Part shown: piece by piece, positions 1 to 7,141 of the stretch
Layout: each line of letters begins with the position of its first letter
How positions within the stretch are numbered: position 1 is the stretch's first letter
DNA from: Treponema sp.
GTDB lineage: Bacteria; Spirochaetota; Spirochaetia; Treponematales; Breznakiellaceae
Length of the DNA: 11,197 nt
Reading direction: 5' to 3'
Assembly: GCA_031264395.1 (NCBI GenBank)
Contig: JAISEB010000119.1
Coordinates: 1-11,197, forward strand
Made by a program: the position numbers and the translations under genes
The notes under the pieces: generated by a model
What the model saw: the letters and a program-made list of their open reading frames with translations, nothing else
What the model was told of the DNA's origin: nothing
The model's database searches: none

Positions 1-542
1 CGGGGAACTTCTTTGTCATCAAGGCTGTGGGCGCCGCGGCCGAAAAAGGGGCGAGCCTTGAGGAACTGGTTGAACTGGGCAAGAAGGTAGTCGGCCGGAC
101 GCGCAGCATGGGACTAGCGCTGAGCTCCTGTGTTCCCCCCGCCAAGGGGACGCCCATTTTTGAAATCGGCCCTGACGAGATGGAAGTCGGCATCGGCATC
201 CACGGGGAGCCCGGCCGCCGCCGGGAAAAGATCAAGAGCGCGAAAGACATAGTGGAAGAGGTGTTTACGGCCATCTACAACGACATTCCCTACGAGAAGG
301 GAGACAAAGTCGCGGTGATGGTTAACGGCCTTGGCGGTACTCCCATCAGCGAACTCTACCTTCTCTACAGGGAAGCCGCGAAGAAATGCGAAGAAAAAGG
401 ACTCGTCATAGCGAAAAATTATGTGGGGAACTACTGTACTTCCCTGGAGATGGCGGGATTCTCTCTGACTCTGGTGAAACTGGACGGCGAAATTGAATCT
501 CTCCTTAACGCCCCGGCGGAGATTCCGATCCGGGTGTTTTAA
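1..542 (+). CDS. dhaK: Dihydroxyacetone kinase subunit DhaK, C-terminal part (5' end outside window)
   Basis: This is the 3' portion of a DhaK-family ketone kinase subunit, read from base 3 and giving 179 residues of a family usually about 330-355 long. DhaK binds dihydroxyacetone (or a related ketose such as erythrulose), and DhaL delivers the phosphate, giving DHAP or a ketose phosphate in the cytosol. Family marks are GNFFVIKAVGAAAEKGASL at the start, the GIGIHGEPG segment holding the histidine that forms the covalent hemiaminal with substrate (His218 in E. coli DhaK), NGLGGTP, and the closing SLEMAGFSLTLVKLD block. The stop is TAA at 540-542. The SDR gene follows 56 nt later, so this kinase subunit looks like an operon member. 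A second, separate dhaK begins at 10985. The substrate (DHA versus D- or L-erythrulose) cannot be read from this fragment. Confidence 0.93.
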   Translation, partial: GNFFVIKAVGAAAEKGASLEELVELGKKVVGRTRSMGLALSSCVPPAKGTPIFEIGPDEMEVGIGIHGEPGRRREKIKSAKDIVEEVFTAIYNDIPYEKGDKVAVMVNGLGGTPISELYLLYREAAKKCEEKGLVIAKNYVGNYCTSLEMAGFSLTLVKLDGEIESLLNAPAEIPIRVF

Positions 543-549
543 CCGCTTG

Positions 550-565
550 CCGGCCGCGCGGCCGG
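550..565. repeat. Perfect 16-nt GC palindrome between dhaK and the SDR gene
   Basis: CCGGCCGCGCGGCCGG is identical to its own reverse complement. In RNA it can fold as a 6-bp CCGGCC/GGCCGG stem with a GCGC loop. It starts 8 nt after the dhaK stop and is followed by AATTTAAAA rather than a T run, so it is not a convincing intrinsic terminator. It could protect the upstream mRNA end or reduce read-through. Function is inferred only from position. Confidence 0.6.
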
Positions 566-598
566 AATTTAAAACCGGAACAAAAAGGAGCAAGAATT

Positions 599-1489
599 AT
601 GAACCGGGATTACCGCAACATGACGCCGGATAAACTCTTTATCAGATCACGGAAACCTTTTCCCGATCGTTTCAAGGACAAGGTCGCGATTGTAACCGGC
701 GGCAGCACGGGCATCGGGAAGGGTATAGTGCTGGAACTGTGCCGGGAAGGCGCGAAGGTCGCCTTTACCGGCAGAACCGGGGCTACGGGAAAAGAAACCG
801 AGGACGAACTCAAAAAAGCCGGGTACGAGGCATGTTTCATTGCCGGAGACATGATCAAGGAAGCTTTTTGCAAAGAAGCTGTGGCCAGGACGGTCGAAAA
901 ATGGGGCAAAATCAATTACCTCGTTAACAACGCTTTTCGGTTTATTGACAAGGCCAAGGACGCTACGGAGCAGGACTGGTATAACGTATTTTTCACGGGG
1001 CCTGTGGCATACGCCCGGATGATAGCCAACTGTACGCCTTATATGATAAAAGAAGGCGGCGGCGCGATCGTAAACATTTCCAGCATATCCGCCCACATCG
1101 CCCAGCCGGGCCGGTGGACCTATAATGCCGCCAAGGGGGCGGTGCATATGCTCAATATGTGCGCGGCCATTGATCTGGCGCAGTACAATATCCGGGTAAA
1201 CGAAGTGAGTCCCGGTACGATCTGGACACGGGAGACCCTGCGGGGCGTCTGGGAGGCCAGTCCCGACGGCAGGGAGGCGTTTTTCAGGGAAATGAACCGC
1301 CGCCAGATGATGCAGCGCTGCGGCGAGCCGGTCGAGACCGCCGGGGCGGTGCTGTATCTCCTGTCGGATGACGCAACCTTCACCACCGGCCACGAACTGA
1401 TGGTAGACGGCGGGTTTATTAATATGGGGCAGCAGGGCGTCAAGGAAACCGCACTCGTTCAGGATGCGGAAAATATGCCTAAAAAATGA
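599..1489 (+). CDS. SDR-family NAD(P)-dependent oxidoreductase
   Basis: A classical short-chain dehydrogenase/reductase of 296 residues that oxidises or reduces a hydroxyl/carbonyl pair with NAD(P). The Rossmann fingerprint TGGSTGIG lies at residues 33-40. The NNAG motif is present as NNAF (110-113). The catalytic set is Ser152 (NISSIS), Tyr165 and Lys169 (YNAAK), and VSPG lies near 203. The C-terminal HELMVDGG block is typical of the family. About 25 residues precede the usual SDR start, and roughly 25 polar residues follow the final VDGGF, so both ends are slightly extended. AAGGAG at 585-590 sits 8 nt before the ATG and supports this start. It is followed by a PanE-like reductase and a lactonase, so sugar (lactol) oxidation to a lactone is a reasonable but unproven role. 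Substrate cannot be assigned from sequence. Confidence 0.93.
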   Translation: MNRDYRNMTPDKLFIRSRKPFPDRFKDKVAIVTGGSTGIGKGIVLELCREGAKVAFTGRTGATGKETEDELKKAGYEACFIAGDMIKEAFCKEAVARTVEKWGKINYLVNNAFRFIDKAKDATEQDWYNVFFTGPVAYARMIANCTPYMIKEGGGAIVNISSISAHIAQPGRWTYNAAKGAVHMLNMCAAIDLAQYNIRVNEVSPGTIWTRETLRGVWEASPDGREAFFREMNRRQMMQRCGEPVETAGAVLYLLSDDATFTTGHELMVDGGFINMGQQGVKETALVQDAENMPKK

Positions 1490-1491
1490 AA

Positions 1492-1498
1492 AGGCGGG
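1492..1498 (+). promoter_or_regulatory. Ribosome binding site that decides a TTG start
   Basis: AGGCGGG lies 4 nt before a TTG at 1503. The encoded protein then begins MKITILGAGAMG, the normal start of PanE/ApbA proteins. The in-frame ATG at 1464 would add 13 non-family residues and lies inside the SDR gene. I therefore prefer the TTG. Confidence 0.6.
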
Positions 1499-1502
1499 TA
1501 AA

Positions 1503-2420
1503 TTGAAAATAACAATTCTTGGCGCGGGCGCCATGGGCTGCATGATGGCGGGTTTTTTGGTTAAACGTCATGATGTCATTCTGGTGGATGTATGGAAAGA
1601 ACACATAGAGGCGATCAATGACAAAGGGCTTTGCATCCGTTTTCAGGGTGAAGAAACGGTTGTGCATCCCAAGGCGACGACCGATCCTGACCAGGCAAAA
1701 GGCGCGGATCTGGTAATCGTATTCGTCAAATCCATACAGACTGCCGGTGCCCTCGAAAAGAACAAGGCCGTCCTGGGCGGCGGAACTTTAGTCCTGTCCC
1801 TTCAGAATGGATACGGAAACGATCAGGACATTCTGAAATTCGCGCCGAAAAATAACGTCATTATGGGCACTACCGACAGAGCGGCTTCGGTGCTGGGTCC
1901 CGGTCTTGTCAATAACAGCGGCGGGCGGTATATCCACATAGGGCCTCTTGGCGAAGACATGTCCGGCGCCGGGAAAATCGCCGCCGCTTTCAGGGAATGC
2001 GGTCTTGATACGGACGTATATGACGCCAAACATGTAAACGAGATGATATGGGACAAGCTGATAATCAATTGTGCAAATAACGCTCTTGTAGCTCTGCTTG
2101 ATATCAATACTCCGCAGCTTTTACAGGAGCACCTGTCGGATTCATTTAAAATGCTCCTCGGCGAATCGGTAAAGGTGTCCAGAGCCTGCGGCCTTCCTTT
2201 TGAAGAGGGCGTTTATGTGGAAAAAAATATCGCCCTGTTAAAATCGCTTTCCAAAGAAGCCCGCACTTCAATGTGGCAGGATGTTAATAAAAAAAGACGA
2301 ACCGAAATAGACCGGATGAACGGAGCGATAGTACGGCTTGGGCGCGAAAAAGGCGTTCCGACGCCCTGCAGCGAGCTTGTGGTTCATCTGATACACGCAA
2401 TCGAGAATAAATACGTTTAA
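1503..2420 (+). CDS. panE: Ketopantoate reductase family protein (PanE/ApbA), 2-dehydropantoate 2-reductase
   Basis: An NADPH-dependent 2-oxoacid reductase of 305 residues (from the TTG start), close to the family's usual 290-320. The N-terminal Rossmann motif is GAGAMG (residues 7-12). VFVK occurs near 73-76 and QNGYG near 101-105, with the Asn used in substrate/cofactor binding. The catalytic Lys is in WDKL (Lys185, matching E. coli Lys176). The C-terminal domain has SMWQDVNKKRRTEIDRMNG, in which Glu268 matches the substrate-binding Glu256. The stop is TAA at 2418-2420 and SMP-30 starts about 15 nt later. The classical job is reduction of ketopantoate to pantoate, and panB lies three genes downstream. 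However, panC and panD are absent and the neighbours are catabolic, so it may act on another branched or hydroxylated 2-oxoacid, possibly in the oxidative direction. Family membership is firm; substrate is inference. An alternative start is ATG 1464. Confidence 0.87.
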   Translation: MKITILGAGAMGCMMAGFLVKRHDVILVDVWKEHIEAINDKGLCIRFQGEETVVHPKATTDPDQAKGADLVIVFVKSIQTAGALEKNKAVLGGGTLVLSLQNGYGNDQDILKFAPKNNVIMGTTDRAASVLGPGLVNNSGGRYIHIGPLGEDMSGAGKIAAAFRECGLDTDVYDAKHVNEMIWDKLIINCANNALVALLDINTPQLLQEHLSDSFKMLLGESVKVSRACGLPFEEGVYVEKNIALLKSLSKEARTSMWQDVNKKRRTEIDRMNGAIVRLGREKGVPTPCSELVVHLIHAIENKYV

Positions 2421-2434
2421 TCAGGGAGGATGTG

Positions 2435-3313
2435 ATGATGAATGACGTTGAAGTGTTCTATGAATCAAAAGACCTTGTCGGGGAGGGGCCGGCCTGGAAT
2501 CCGGAAACCGGAAAATTGTACTGGGTGGATATTTCCGGTAAACGGATACACGTTTTCGATCCGGTTACAAAGAAGGACGATCCCATACCGGCGGAAGATC
2601 TTGTAGCGGCCATAGCCTTCGATAAATCGGGAAATATCATAGCCGCGTTGTCGAACAGGCTGGTTCGGATTAATCCGGAGACAAAGGTTTCTTCGCCGCT
2701 GTTAACCATCGATTCCATTCCCCCGAATACCCGCATCAACGACGGCAAATGCGACGCCGCGGGCAGATTCTGGCTGGGAACCATGGACCTTGCGGAAAAA
2801 GAAAAGACAGGCTGCCTTTACAGCGTTTCGCCGGATCTTGCATGCAAAAAAATGCTGGACGGCCTTGTTATCGGCAACGGAATGGCCTGGACGGATGATA
2901 ACAAAACGATGTACTACATTGATTCGCCGACTCTTGAAGTCTGGTCTTTCGATTTTGATCTTGCCGGGGGCGAACTGAGTAACAGGAAAACCGCGATAAA
3001 ATATGAAAGCGGAGAAGGCATGCCCGACGGGATGACCATCGACCGTGAAGGCATGCTCTGGATCGCTCAATTCCGGGGCGCGAAGATTTCCCGCTGGAAT
3101 CCCCGTACCGGAAAACGGTTGGCCCAATACCCGATGCCGACATACAATATCACCAGCTGCTGTTTCGGCGGAAAGAACTTTGACGACGTGTACGTTACTT
3201 CCGCCAATGTTTTGATGGATGGCGCTACAGACGCCCAGCGCGTTTCCGCCGGAGCGGTGTTTCATTTTAAACCCGGCTTCTCGGGAAAAGAAGCAAATAA
3301 ATTCGGAGGCTGA
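2435..3313 (+). CDS. SMP-30/gluconolactonase/regucalcin-family lactonase
   Basis: A six-bladed beta-propeller lactonase of about 292 residues that hydrolyses sugar-acid lactones to aldonates using one divalent metal. The metal and substrate residues known from human SMP-30 (Glu18, Asn103, Asn154, Asp204) all have counterparts: the Glu of VGEGPAW (residue 17), Asn of RINDGK (102), Asn of IGNGMAW (148) and Asp of GMPDGM (198). The gene has stacked start codons GTG 2432, ATG 2435 and ATG 2438 behind AGGGAGGA at 2423-2430. I chose 2435; 2438 is equally spaced. It sits just downstream of two oxidoreductases, which fits a sugar dehydrogenase to lactonase sequence. No signal peptide is seen, so it is cytosolic. 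The exact lactone is unknown. Confidence 0.93.
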   Translation: MMNDVEVFYESKDLVGEGPAWNPETGKLYWVDISGKRIHVFDPVTKKDDPIPAEDLVAAIAFDKSGNIIAALSNRLVRINPETKVSSPLLTIDSIPPNTRINDGKCDAAGRFWLGTMDLAEKEKTGCLYSVSPDLACKKMLDGLVIGNGMAWTDDNKTMYYIDSPTLEVWSFDFDLAGGELSNRKTAIKYESGEGMPDGMTIDREGMLWIAQFRGAKISRWNPRTGKRLAQYPMPTYNITSCCFGGKNFDDVYVTSANVLMDGATDAQRVSAGAVFHFKPGFSGKEANKFGG

Positions 3314-3314
3314 C

Positions 3315-4487
3315 ATGAACAATTTCCAGTTTTTCAATCCAACCAGAATCGTTTTCGGGAAAAACGCGGTTGACCAGCTTGCGGAACAGCTTGGGAAACA
3401 TTCCGGCGGAAAGATATTGTTTCATTACGGGTCGAATTCGATTAAAAAATCCGGCCTCTATGATAAAATCATCAAAATACTGAAAGACGCTTCCATCGAA
3501 TATGTTGAACTGGGCGGTGTACAGCCGAATCCCCGGCTTTCCCTTGTGTACAAGGGAATAGAAATTTGCAAAAAGGAAAACTGTTCCTTTATTCTGGCCG
3601 CCGGAGGCGGAAGCGTTATTGATTCCGCCAAGGGCATAGCCGCCGGCGTATTCGCTTCCGGTGATATATGGAGCTATTATCTCGATTTCTTCAAGCCCAT
3701 ACCCCAGGCTTTGCCGATAGGCGTCATATTGACCATTCCCGCGGCAGGATCAGAATCCTCCCCCAGTTCCGTAGTGACCAATGAGGACGGCGGTTACAAA
3801 CGGGACATTTGGAGCGAAGCGATAATACCGAAGTTCGCTTTAATGGATCCCGAGATAACCTTTACGCTGCCGCCGTATCAGACGGCCTGCGGCGTCGCGG
3901 ATATTCTGGCGCACTTGATGGAACGTTATTTTTCCAATACCGAGCATGTGGATCTGGGCGACAGGCTGAGCGAAGGGACGATGCGTTCTTTGCTGGTAAA
4001 CGGGCCCATCGTCATGAAGGAGCCGGAGAATTACGCCGCCAGGGCGGAGGTGATGTGGGCGGGCACTATCGCCAACACCGGCCTTTTGGGCAAAGGCAGG
4101 GAGGAAGACTGGGCAAGCCATAAAATCGAACACGAGCTTTCGGGGATTTATGATATTGCCCACGGCGCCGGCCTTGCCGTTATTTTCCCGGCGTGGATGA
4201 AGTACGTTTACAAGGTGAATAAAAACAAGTTTTTGCAGTTTGCGGTGCGCGTGTTTGACGTGGATATGGAATTTTCGGATATTGACGCCATAATCAACTG
4301 CATGATTCAAAAGCTTGAATGTTTTTTCAAATCCCTGGGGCTTCCGGTCAGGCTTTCGGAAATGAATATTGATTCGTCCAGGCTGCATGAAATGGCGCAA
4401 AAATGCTTTGCGCATTCCGATAAAATGGGCGGTTTTATGAAGCTGAACGCCGGGGATGTGGAAAAGATCTATAGACTGGCGCTGTAA
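3315..4487 (+). CDS. Iron-containing alcohol dehydrogenase (YqhD/butanol dehydrogenase type)
   Basis: A group III metal-dependent alcohol dehydrogenase of 390 residues, interconverting aldehydes and alcohols with NAD(P)H. It begins NFQFFNPTRIVFGK, typical of the BDH/YqhD branch. The nucleotide-binding GGGSVIDSAK lies at 97-106. The metal ligands Asp196 and His200 (DILAH), His269 (SHKIEHE) and His283 (AHGAG) match E. coli YqhD Asp194, His198, His267 and His281 with a constant offset of two. ATG 3315 starts 1 nt after the lactonase stop, with GGAGGC at 3305-3310 inside the end of the upstream gene, so translation is probably coupled. The likely role is reducing a short aldehyde released by the pathway (for example glycolaldehyde or a hydroxyaldehyde) and recycling cofactor. 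Substrate is inferred. It is not a GldA-type glycerol dehydrogenase by motif. Confidence 0.93.
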   Translation: MNNFQFFNPTRIVFGKNAVDQLAEQLGKHSGGKILFHYGSNSIKKSGLYDKIIKILKDASIEYVELGGVQPNPRLSLVYKGIEICKKENCSFILAAGGGSVIDSAKGIAAGVFASGDIWSYYLDFFKPIPQALPIGVILTIPAAGSESSPSSVVTNEDGGYKRDIWSEAIIPKFALMDPEITFTLPPYQTACGVADILAHLMERYFSNTEHVDLGDRLSEGTMRSLLVNGPIVMKEPENYAARAEVMWAGTIANTGLLGKGREEDWASHKIEHELSGIYDIAHGAGLAVIFPAWMKYVYKVNKNKFLQFAVRVFDVDMEFSDIDAIINCMIQKLECFFKSLGLPVRLSEMNIDSSRLHEMAQKCFAHSDKMGGFMKLNAGDVEKIYRLAL

Positions 4488-4533
4488 AACTGAACGAAAT
4501 GGTTCAAACTCTAATAACACAGAAGGAGCTGTT

Positions 4534-5385
4534 ATGGCAAAGAAGAAAAATCTGATAGATTTTACCGGCATGAAAAAGAAGGGCGAACAGGTAACCTGGA
4601 TAACGGCGTATGATTTTCCGACGGCGTCTTTCGCCGTAGCGGCGGGACTGGATATGATTCTCGTGGGCGACTCGCTCGGCATGGTTGTGCTCGGCTACAG
4701 CGGCACCAACCCGGTGACAATGGAAGACTGCATTTCCCATTGCCAGGCGGTCAAGAGGGGCGCGCCGAATACCTGGATTGTAGGCGACATGCCCTTTGGT
4801 TCCTACCAGGCTTCCGACGAAGACGCGGTGCGTAACGCCTGCCGGTTTTTAAAGGAAGCCCAGACGGACTGCGTCAAGCTTGAAGGCGGGGTGCGCGTGC
4901 AAAGCCGGATCAAAGCCATAGCGGACGCGGGGATTCCGGTTATTGGCCACATAGGGCTTACGCCCCAGAGTTCCGGGCAACTGGGCGGTTTCAAGGCCCA
5001 GGGACGCACGGTTGCCAACGCCCGGGCCCTTATTGCGGACGCCCTTGCGGTTCAGAACGCCGGGGCCTATTCAATATTGATAGAGGCGGTGCCCCCCGAA
5101 GTGACGGCTTTTCTCTGCGGGCTCTTGACCATTCCGGTGTACAGCATAGGCGCGGGGCCTGCCGACGGGCAGCTTATAATCTGCGGGGACATGCTCGGTA
5201 TGTTCCAGGCTTTCACGCCGAAGTTTGTAAAAAAATACGCCAATGTTGCGGAGGTCGAAATTGACGCGATGAAACACTATGTGGAAGACGTGCGCGGTAA
5301 AGTTTTTCCTTCTGACGAATATGTGTATCATATAAGCGATCCGGTGGAAGATTTTGAGAAACTGTTCAGGGAATATACAAAATAA
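4534..5385 (+). CDS. panB: 3-methyl-2-oxobutanoate (ketopantoate) hydroxymethyltransferase family protein
   Basis: PanB transfers a hydroxymethyl group from 5,10-methylene-THF to C3 of a 2-oxoacid (normally 2-oxoisovalerate, giving ketopantoate); the reaction is reversible. The 283-residue TIM barrel keeps the metal ligands Asp46 (VGDSLGM), Asp85 (GDMPF) and Glu117 (VKLEGG). It also keeps Lys115, the GHIGLTPQS block (His139) and the catalytic Glu184 (LIEAVPPEV). The usual GAG-x4-DGQ loop (GAGNVTDGQ in E. coli) is one residue shorter here, GAGPADGQ. AAGGAG at 4523-4528 supports ATG 4534. The stop abuts the ATG of fhs. Biosynthetic partners PanC and PanD are absent and the neighbours are sugar-catabolic, so it may be a paralogue working on another 2-oxoacid. 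Family call is firm, physiological substrate open. Confidence 0.93.
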   Translation: MAKKKNLIDFTGMKKKGEQVTWITAYDFPTASFAVAAGLDMILVGDSLGMVVLGYSGTNPVTMEDCISHCQAVKRGAPNTWIVGDMPFGSYQASDEDAVRNACRFLKEAQTDCVKLEGGVRVQSRIKAIADAGIPVIGHIGLTPQSSGQLGGFKAQGRTVANARALIADALAVQNAGAYSILIEAVPPEVTAFLCGLLTIPVYSIGAGPADGQLIICGDMLGMFQAFTPKFVKKYANVAEVEIDAMKHYVEDVRGKVFPSDEYVYHISDPVEDFEKLFREYTK

Positions 5386-7059
5386 ATGAAAACCGATATT
5401 GAAATCGCCCAGGCCGCGGAGATGCGGCCTGTTTCCGAGATCGCCTCCGCTCTTGGCCTGACGGAAGCCGCGCTGGAACCTTACGGGCATTACAAGGCGA
5501 AGGTCGATGTAACAAAACTGCCCCAGGCCGGAAAAGAGTCCGGCAAGCTGATTCTGGTAACGGCCATCACGCCGACCCCCGCCGGCGAGGGAAAGACCAC
5601 GACTACGGTGGGCCTTGGAGACGCCATGCGGCGGCTGGGGCGGAAAGCCATGATCTGCCTGCGGGAACCTTCTCTTGGGCCGGTTTTCGGCGTAAAAGGC
5701 GGAGCGGCGGGGGGCGGTTACGCGCAGGTCATTCCGATGGAAGACATCAATCTGCACTTTACCGGGGATTTCCACGCCATAGGGGCGGCGAACAATCTGC
5801 TCGCCGCCATGCTGGACAACCATATTTATCAGGGTAACGCTCTGGGCCTCGACACGCGGCGGATTGCCTGGCGGCGCTGCGTGGACATGAACGACCGGCA
5901 GCTTCGCTTTATAACCGACGGTCTGGGCGGGCGGGCGAACGGGGTGCCCCGGGAAGACGGATTTGATATTACCGTAGCCTCTGAGGTGATGGCCATACTG
6001 TGTCTGTCCGGGGACATCGCGGATCTTAAAGAACGTCTGTCCCGTATCATCGTCGGCTGGACCCGTGACGAAGTTCCGGTGACGGCGGGACAGCTTGGGG
6101 CTCATGGCGCCATGGCGGCGCTGCTGAAAGACGCGATGAAGCCGAATCTTGTCCAGACCATGGAACACACGCCGGCGTTTATCCATGGCGGCCCTTTCGC
6201 GAACATTGCCCATGGGTGTAACAGCGTCGCCGCTACAAAGACCGCGCTGCAACTGGCGGACTATGTAATAACCGAAGCGGGGTTCGGCGCGGATCTTGGG
6301 GCGGAAAAATTTTTGGACATCAAATGCCGGCAGGCGGGATTGTGGCCTTCCGCCGCGGTTATCGTCGCCACCGTCCGGGCGCTTAAGATGCACGGAGGAC
6401 TGGCGAAGGCGGATCTTGGCAGGAAGGATCTGGACGCCCTGGCAAAAGGGCTGCCGAATTTATTGAAGCATATTGAAAATGTCACGAAGGTTTTCGGCGT
6501 TCCCGCGGTAGTGGCGATAAACCGTTTCCCCGCGGATGACGAAGAGGAATTGGAGCTGATACGGAACCGCTGCAGGGAACTTGGCGCAGAGGCGGCTCTT
6601 TCCGAAGTGTGGGCCCGCGGCGGGTCAGGCGGCGAGGAGCTTGCCGGAAAGGTGCTGGCGACAGCCGACCGCGCCGGCGGCGGGGCGCCCCGCTTTGTCT
6701 ATGCCGAAAGCGACAGTCTGCGGAAGAAGATCGAGTCTGTGGCGGTGAAGATCTATGGCGCCGATGGAGTTGTTTTCGCTCCCGGGGCGGCGAAAGAGAT
6801 GGATCGCCTTGAAAGGCTCGGTTTTGGCGGCTTGCCGGTATGTATGGCGAAGACCCAATATTCCCTGTCCGACGATCCTGCGAAGCTGGGGCGGCCCGAG
6901 GGGTTCAGCATTACGGTACGCAGCGTCCGGGTATCCGCCGGCGCGGGTTTTGTCGCGGCCCTTACCGGGGACATAATGACCATGCCCGGCCTGCCCAAGT
7001 CGCCCGCGGCGGAACGGATCGATATCGGCCCGGATGGAAAAATATCGGGATTATTCTGA
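5386..7059 (+). CDS. fhs: Formate-tetrahydrofolate ligase (10-formyl-THF synthetase)
   Basis: Fhs catalyses formate + ATP + THF to 10-formyl-THF + ADP + Pi, and can run backwards to release formate and make ATP. The 557-residue length matches the family (about 555-560). Visible marks are the P-loop PTPAGEGKTTTT (63-74), REPSLGPVFGVKGGAAGGGYAQ following it with the formyl-phosphate-binding Arg region, INLHFTGDFHAI, PAFIHGGPFANIAHGCNS and TEAGFGADLGAEKF. The ATG follows the panB stop with no gap and only a weak AGGG-like site, so translation is probably coupled to panB. This links two THF-dependent C1 enzymes in one transcript. No folD-type gene is visible in the window, so methylene-THF to formyl-THF conversion must be encoded elsewhere. 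The direction in vivo (C1 supply or formate release) is inference. Confidence 0.97.
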   Translation: MKTDIEIAQAAEMRPVSEIASALGLTEAALEPYGHYKAKVDVTKLPQAGKESGKLILVTAITPTPAGEGKTTTTVGLGDAMRRLGRKAMICLREPSLGPVFGVKGGAAGGGYAQVIPMEDINLHFTGDFHAIGAANNLLAAMLDNHIYQGNALGLDTRRIAWRRCVDMNDRQLRFITDGLGGRANGVPREDGFDITVASEVMAILCLSGDIADLKERLSRIIVGWTRDEVPVTAGQLGAHGAMAALLKDAMKPNLVQTMEHTPAFIHGGPFANIAHGCNSVAATKTALQLADYVITEAGFGADLGAEKFLDIKCRQAGLWPSAAVIVATVRALKMHGGLAKADLGRKDLDALAKGLPNLLKHIENVTKVFGVPAVVAINRFPADDEEELELIRNRCRELGAEAALSEVWARGGSGGEELAGKVLATADRAGGGAPRFVYAESDSLRKKIESVAVKIYGADGVVFAPGAAKEMDRLERLGFGGLPVCMAKTQYSLSDDPAKLGRPEGFSITVRSVRVSAGAGFVAALTGDIMTMPGLPKSPAAERIDIGPDGKISGLF

Positions 7060-7141
7060 CGGCGGACAAGCACAATGGGCTTGTTTAGTAACCCCGTTGA
7101 TTACGGAAGTACGGATTGGCGGATAAATCGGAGGCGCTTAA

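Noticed and set aside
647..1543. A 298-codon minus-strand open frame opposite the SDR gene
   Set aside because: The opposite strand carries a complete SDR with all catalytic motifs; this frame shows none and is a shadow.
3315..4487. Reading the iron alcohol dehydrogenase as a glycerol dehydrogenase that feeds DhaK
   Set aside because: The N-terminal NFQFFNPTRIVFGK pattern and ligand spacing match the YqhD/BDH branch, not GldA.
5071..6393. A 440-codon open frame on the minus strand across panB and fhs
   Set aside because: It lies entirely antisense to two unmistakable genes. The translation is rich in R, G, P and H without recognisable motifs, as expected for a GC-rich shadow frame.
7066..7084. 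Hairpin ACAAGC / GCTTGT after fhs as a terminator
   Set aside because: It has only a 6-bp stem with mixed AT content and is followed by TTTAG rather than a T run. Too weak to claim, and the downstream aldolase fits the same operon.
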